A stretch of DNA of 6,879 nucleotides from Opitutia bacterium. Its GTDB lineage: Bacteria > Verrucomicrobiota > Verrucomicrobiae > Opitutales > UBA953. The notes beneath the pieces were generated by a model. It was not told the DNA's origin. It did no database searches and worked only from the letters and a program-made list of their open reading frames with translations. The position numbers were made by a program, and so were the translations under genes. Location: positions 1-6,879 of the forward strand of contig SFEJ01000049.1 of NCBI GenBank assembly GCA_004558035.1, written 5' to 3'. The number at the start of each line of letters is the position of its first letter. Position 1 is the first letter of the stretch. This document shows positions 5,988 to 6,879 of this stretch, piece after piece.

Positions 5988-6879
5988 TCAGCGCGTGAAC
6001 TTGCAGACGCCGTCCACGAAGGTCTTCGTGACGAGGAAGTCGTCGCCGAGCAGGACGAAGTCCGCCGCGAAGCCCGGAGCGATCTTGCCGCGGTCCGTGA
6101 GGCCGAGCGACTGCGCCTGGTTCCACGACGTCGTCTTGACGATTTCGCAGAGCGGCAGCCCCGTGATCTTCTGAATGTTGCGGATGCCGAGCGAGTAGTT
6201 CAGCGTCGAGCCCGCGAGGTTGCCCGACATGAGGCGCGCCTCGCCGTTCTTGACCATGATCGGCAGGCCGCCGAGCTGCGACGGTCCGTCCGGCAGGCCC
6301 GAGCACGCGAGCGAGTCCGTGATCATCATCAGGCGTTCGCAGCCGATCTTCGAGAACGCGAGCTTGAGCATGTCCGGGCACAGGTGCACGGTGTCGCAGA
6401 TCGCTTCGACCTTGACCGTCGAATCGACGAGTCCCGCGCCGACGAGCCCGATGTTGCGGTGGTGCAGCGGCGACATCTGGTTGCAGAAGTGCGTGAGGTG
6501 GACGAGGCCGGAGCGCTTCGCGGCGAGGAAGTCCGCGTAGGTCGCGAGGCTGTGTCCCGCGGAGCAGCGCACGCCGAGCGCGGTCGCCTTCGCGATGAAG
6601 TCGCACGCGCCCGGGAGTTCCGGCGCGAGCGTGATGATGAGCACCGGCGAAATGGCGTGGAGCTTCTTGAGTTCTTCGAAATCCGGGTCGCGGCGGAACG
6701 CGGGATTCTGCGCGCCGAGCTGCTTTTCGCAGACGTAGGGGCCTTCGAGGTGCGTTCCCGGAATCTTGACCGAACGCGGCGCCTTGTTGTATTCGGCGAC
6801 GGAGAGCTGCACCTTTTCGAGCGTCTCGTAGCCGAGCGTCAGCGTGGTCGCGAGCCAGCTCGTGACGCCTTCCTTGATC
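5988..6879 (-). CDS. nagA: N-acetylglucosamine-6-phosphate deacetylase (5' end off window)
   Basis: NagA hydrolyses GlcNAc-6-phosphate to glucosamine-6-phosphate and acetate, a cytoplasmic step in amino-sugar use and wall recycling. The frame runs in from the window edge (first whole codon at 6878), giving 296 visible residues. The apparent GTG start at 6812 is internal, since GVTSWLATTLTL, typical of the family, lies before it. Numbering from the edge, GTHLEGPY holds the metal ligand Glu45, AGHS His109, HLTH His130, and ITDSLACSG the catalytic Asp188. These spacings (64, 21, 58) match E. coli Glu131, His195, His216 and Asp273 almost exactly, which implies about 86 missing N-terminal residues and a normal length near 382. 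Sequence FCNQMSPLHHR (131-141) corresponds to the usual LFNAM stretch. MSGNLAGST (217-225) and the C-terminal ADFVLL are also typical. Whether nagB follows the usual linkage cannot be seen. Confidence 0.92.
   Translation of the reverse strand, partial: IKEGVTSWLATTLTLGYETLEKVQLSVAEYNKAPRSVKIPGTHLEGPYVCEKQLGAQNPAFRRDPDFEELKKLHAISPVLIITLAPELPGACDFIAKATALGVRCSAGHSLATYADFLAAKRSGLVHLTHFCNQMSPLHHRNIGLVGAGLVDSTVKVEAICDTVHLCPDMLKLAFSKIGCERLMMITDSLACSGLPDGPSQLGGLPIMVKNGEARLMSGNLAGSTLNYSLGIRNIQKITGLPLCEIVKTTSWNQAQSLGLTDRGKIAPGFAADFVLLGDDFLVTKTFVDGVCKFTR

Larger units (their letters stand above)
54..6760. repeat. Dispersed octamer CGGGAACG, 26 copies
   Basis: I find the heptamer GGGAACG or its complement 26 times, and every copy extends to the full octamer CGGGAACG/CGTTCCCG. 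Plus-orientation copies start at 54, 439, 529, 542, 1590, 1991, 2925, 3463, 3800, 4123, 4693, 4740, 4864, 5608, 5904 and 5934. Complement copies start at 842, 1437, 1763, 2751, 3120, 3283, 3974, 5384, 5956 and 6753. Six lie in the roughly 10% of the window that is non-coding. Within genes the octamer is read in different frames, giving Gly-Asn, Gly-Thr, Phe-Pro or Val-Pro, so protein sequence does not explain it. Base composition alone would give well under one copy. This looks like a DNA-level signal of unknown job: an uptake sequence, a repair or segregation signal, or a methylation site. Confidence 0.9.

Noticed and set aside
5875..6606. Minus-strand open frame of 243 codons overlapping nagA and the terminator
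   Set aside because: It runs out of frame through nagA, whose catalytic residues are intact in the other frame, and reads through the strong terminator.

Overview
This is a compact, GC-rich bacterial window. It holds seven protein genes, about 90% coding, with gene ends closely spaced. I find no rRNA, tRNA, CRISPR array, insertion sequence or phage gene. The organism cannot be fixed from the sequence. The hairpin repeats and CACGGAA runs at the left end, the weak or absent Shine-Dalgarno sites and the gene content (sugar and amino-acid catabolism) suggest a Planctomycetes-Verrucomicrobia-Lentisphaerae type bacterium, perhaps a gut or sediment anaerobe. That placement is recollection and inference.

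Layout from left to right. Positions 1-247 are non-coding and repeat-rich: a CACGGAA run, two related hairpins that covary with each other, and a 15-bp element present as two direct copies plus an inverted partial copy. A YbjJ-like major facilitator transporter (248-1474) lies on the minus strand. It diverges from two tandem paralogues on the plus strand (1617-2606 and 2630-3733) that look like distant peptidase-U32 relatives, each with four cysteines placed as two pairs. After a possible terminator, a plus-strand cluster follows: fucU (L-fucose mutarotase), sdaAB and sdaAA (beta and alpha subunits of iron-sulfur L-serine dehydratase). This cluster converges on nagA (N-acetylglucosamine-6-phosphate deacetylase, minus strand, 5' end outside the window). 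A very strong symmetrical terminator separates the two.

The metabolic theme is conversion of sugars and serine to central intermediates. FucU speeds interconversion of fucose anomers, NagA feeds GlcNAc-6-P to glycolysis, and SdaAB/SdaAA turn serine into pyruvate. Fucose, GlcNAc and Ser/Thr-rich protein are all components of mucin-type glycoprotein, so a host-glycan scavenger is plausible but unproven.

The most striking signal is not a gene. The octamer CGGGAACG (or its complement CGTTCCCG) occurs 26 times by my hand count, about once every 265 bp. It is found on both strands, in genes and between them, and in different reading frames; roughly 0.5 copies would be expected from base composition. 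Two copies form the stem of the sdaAA/nagA terminator, the arrangement known for DNA uptake sequences in Neisseria and Pasteurellaceae. A second pattern is that all three promoters I can propose lie so close to their start codons that transcripts would be leaderless or nearly so.
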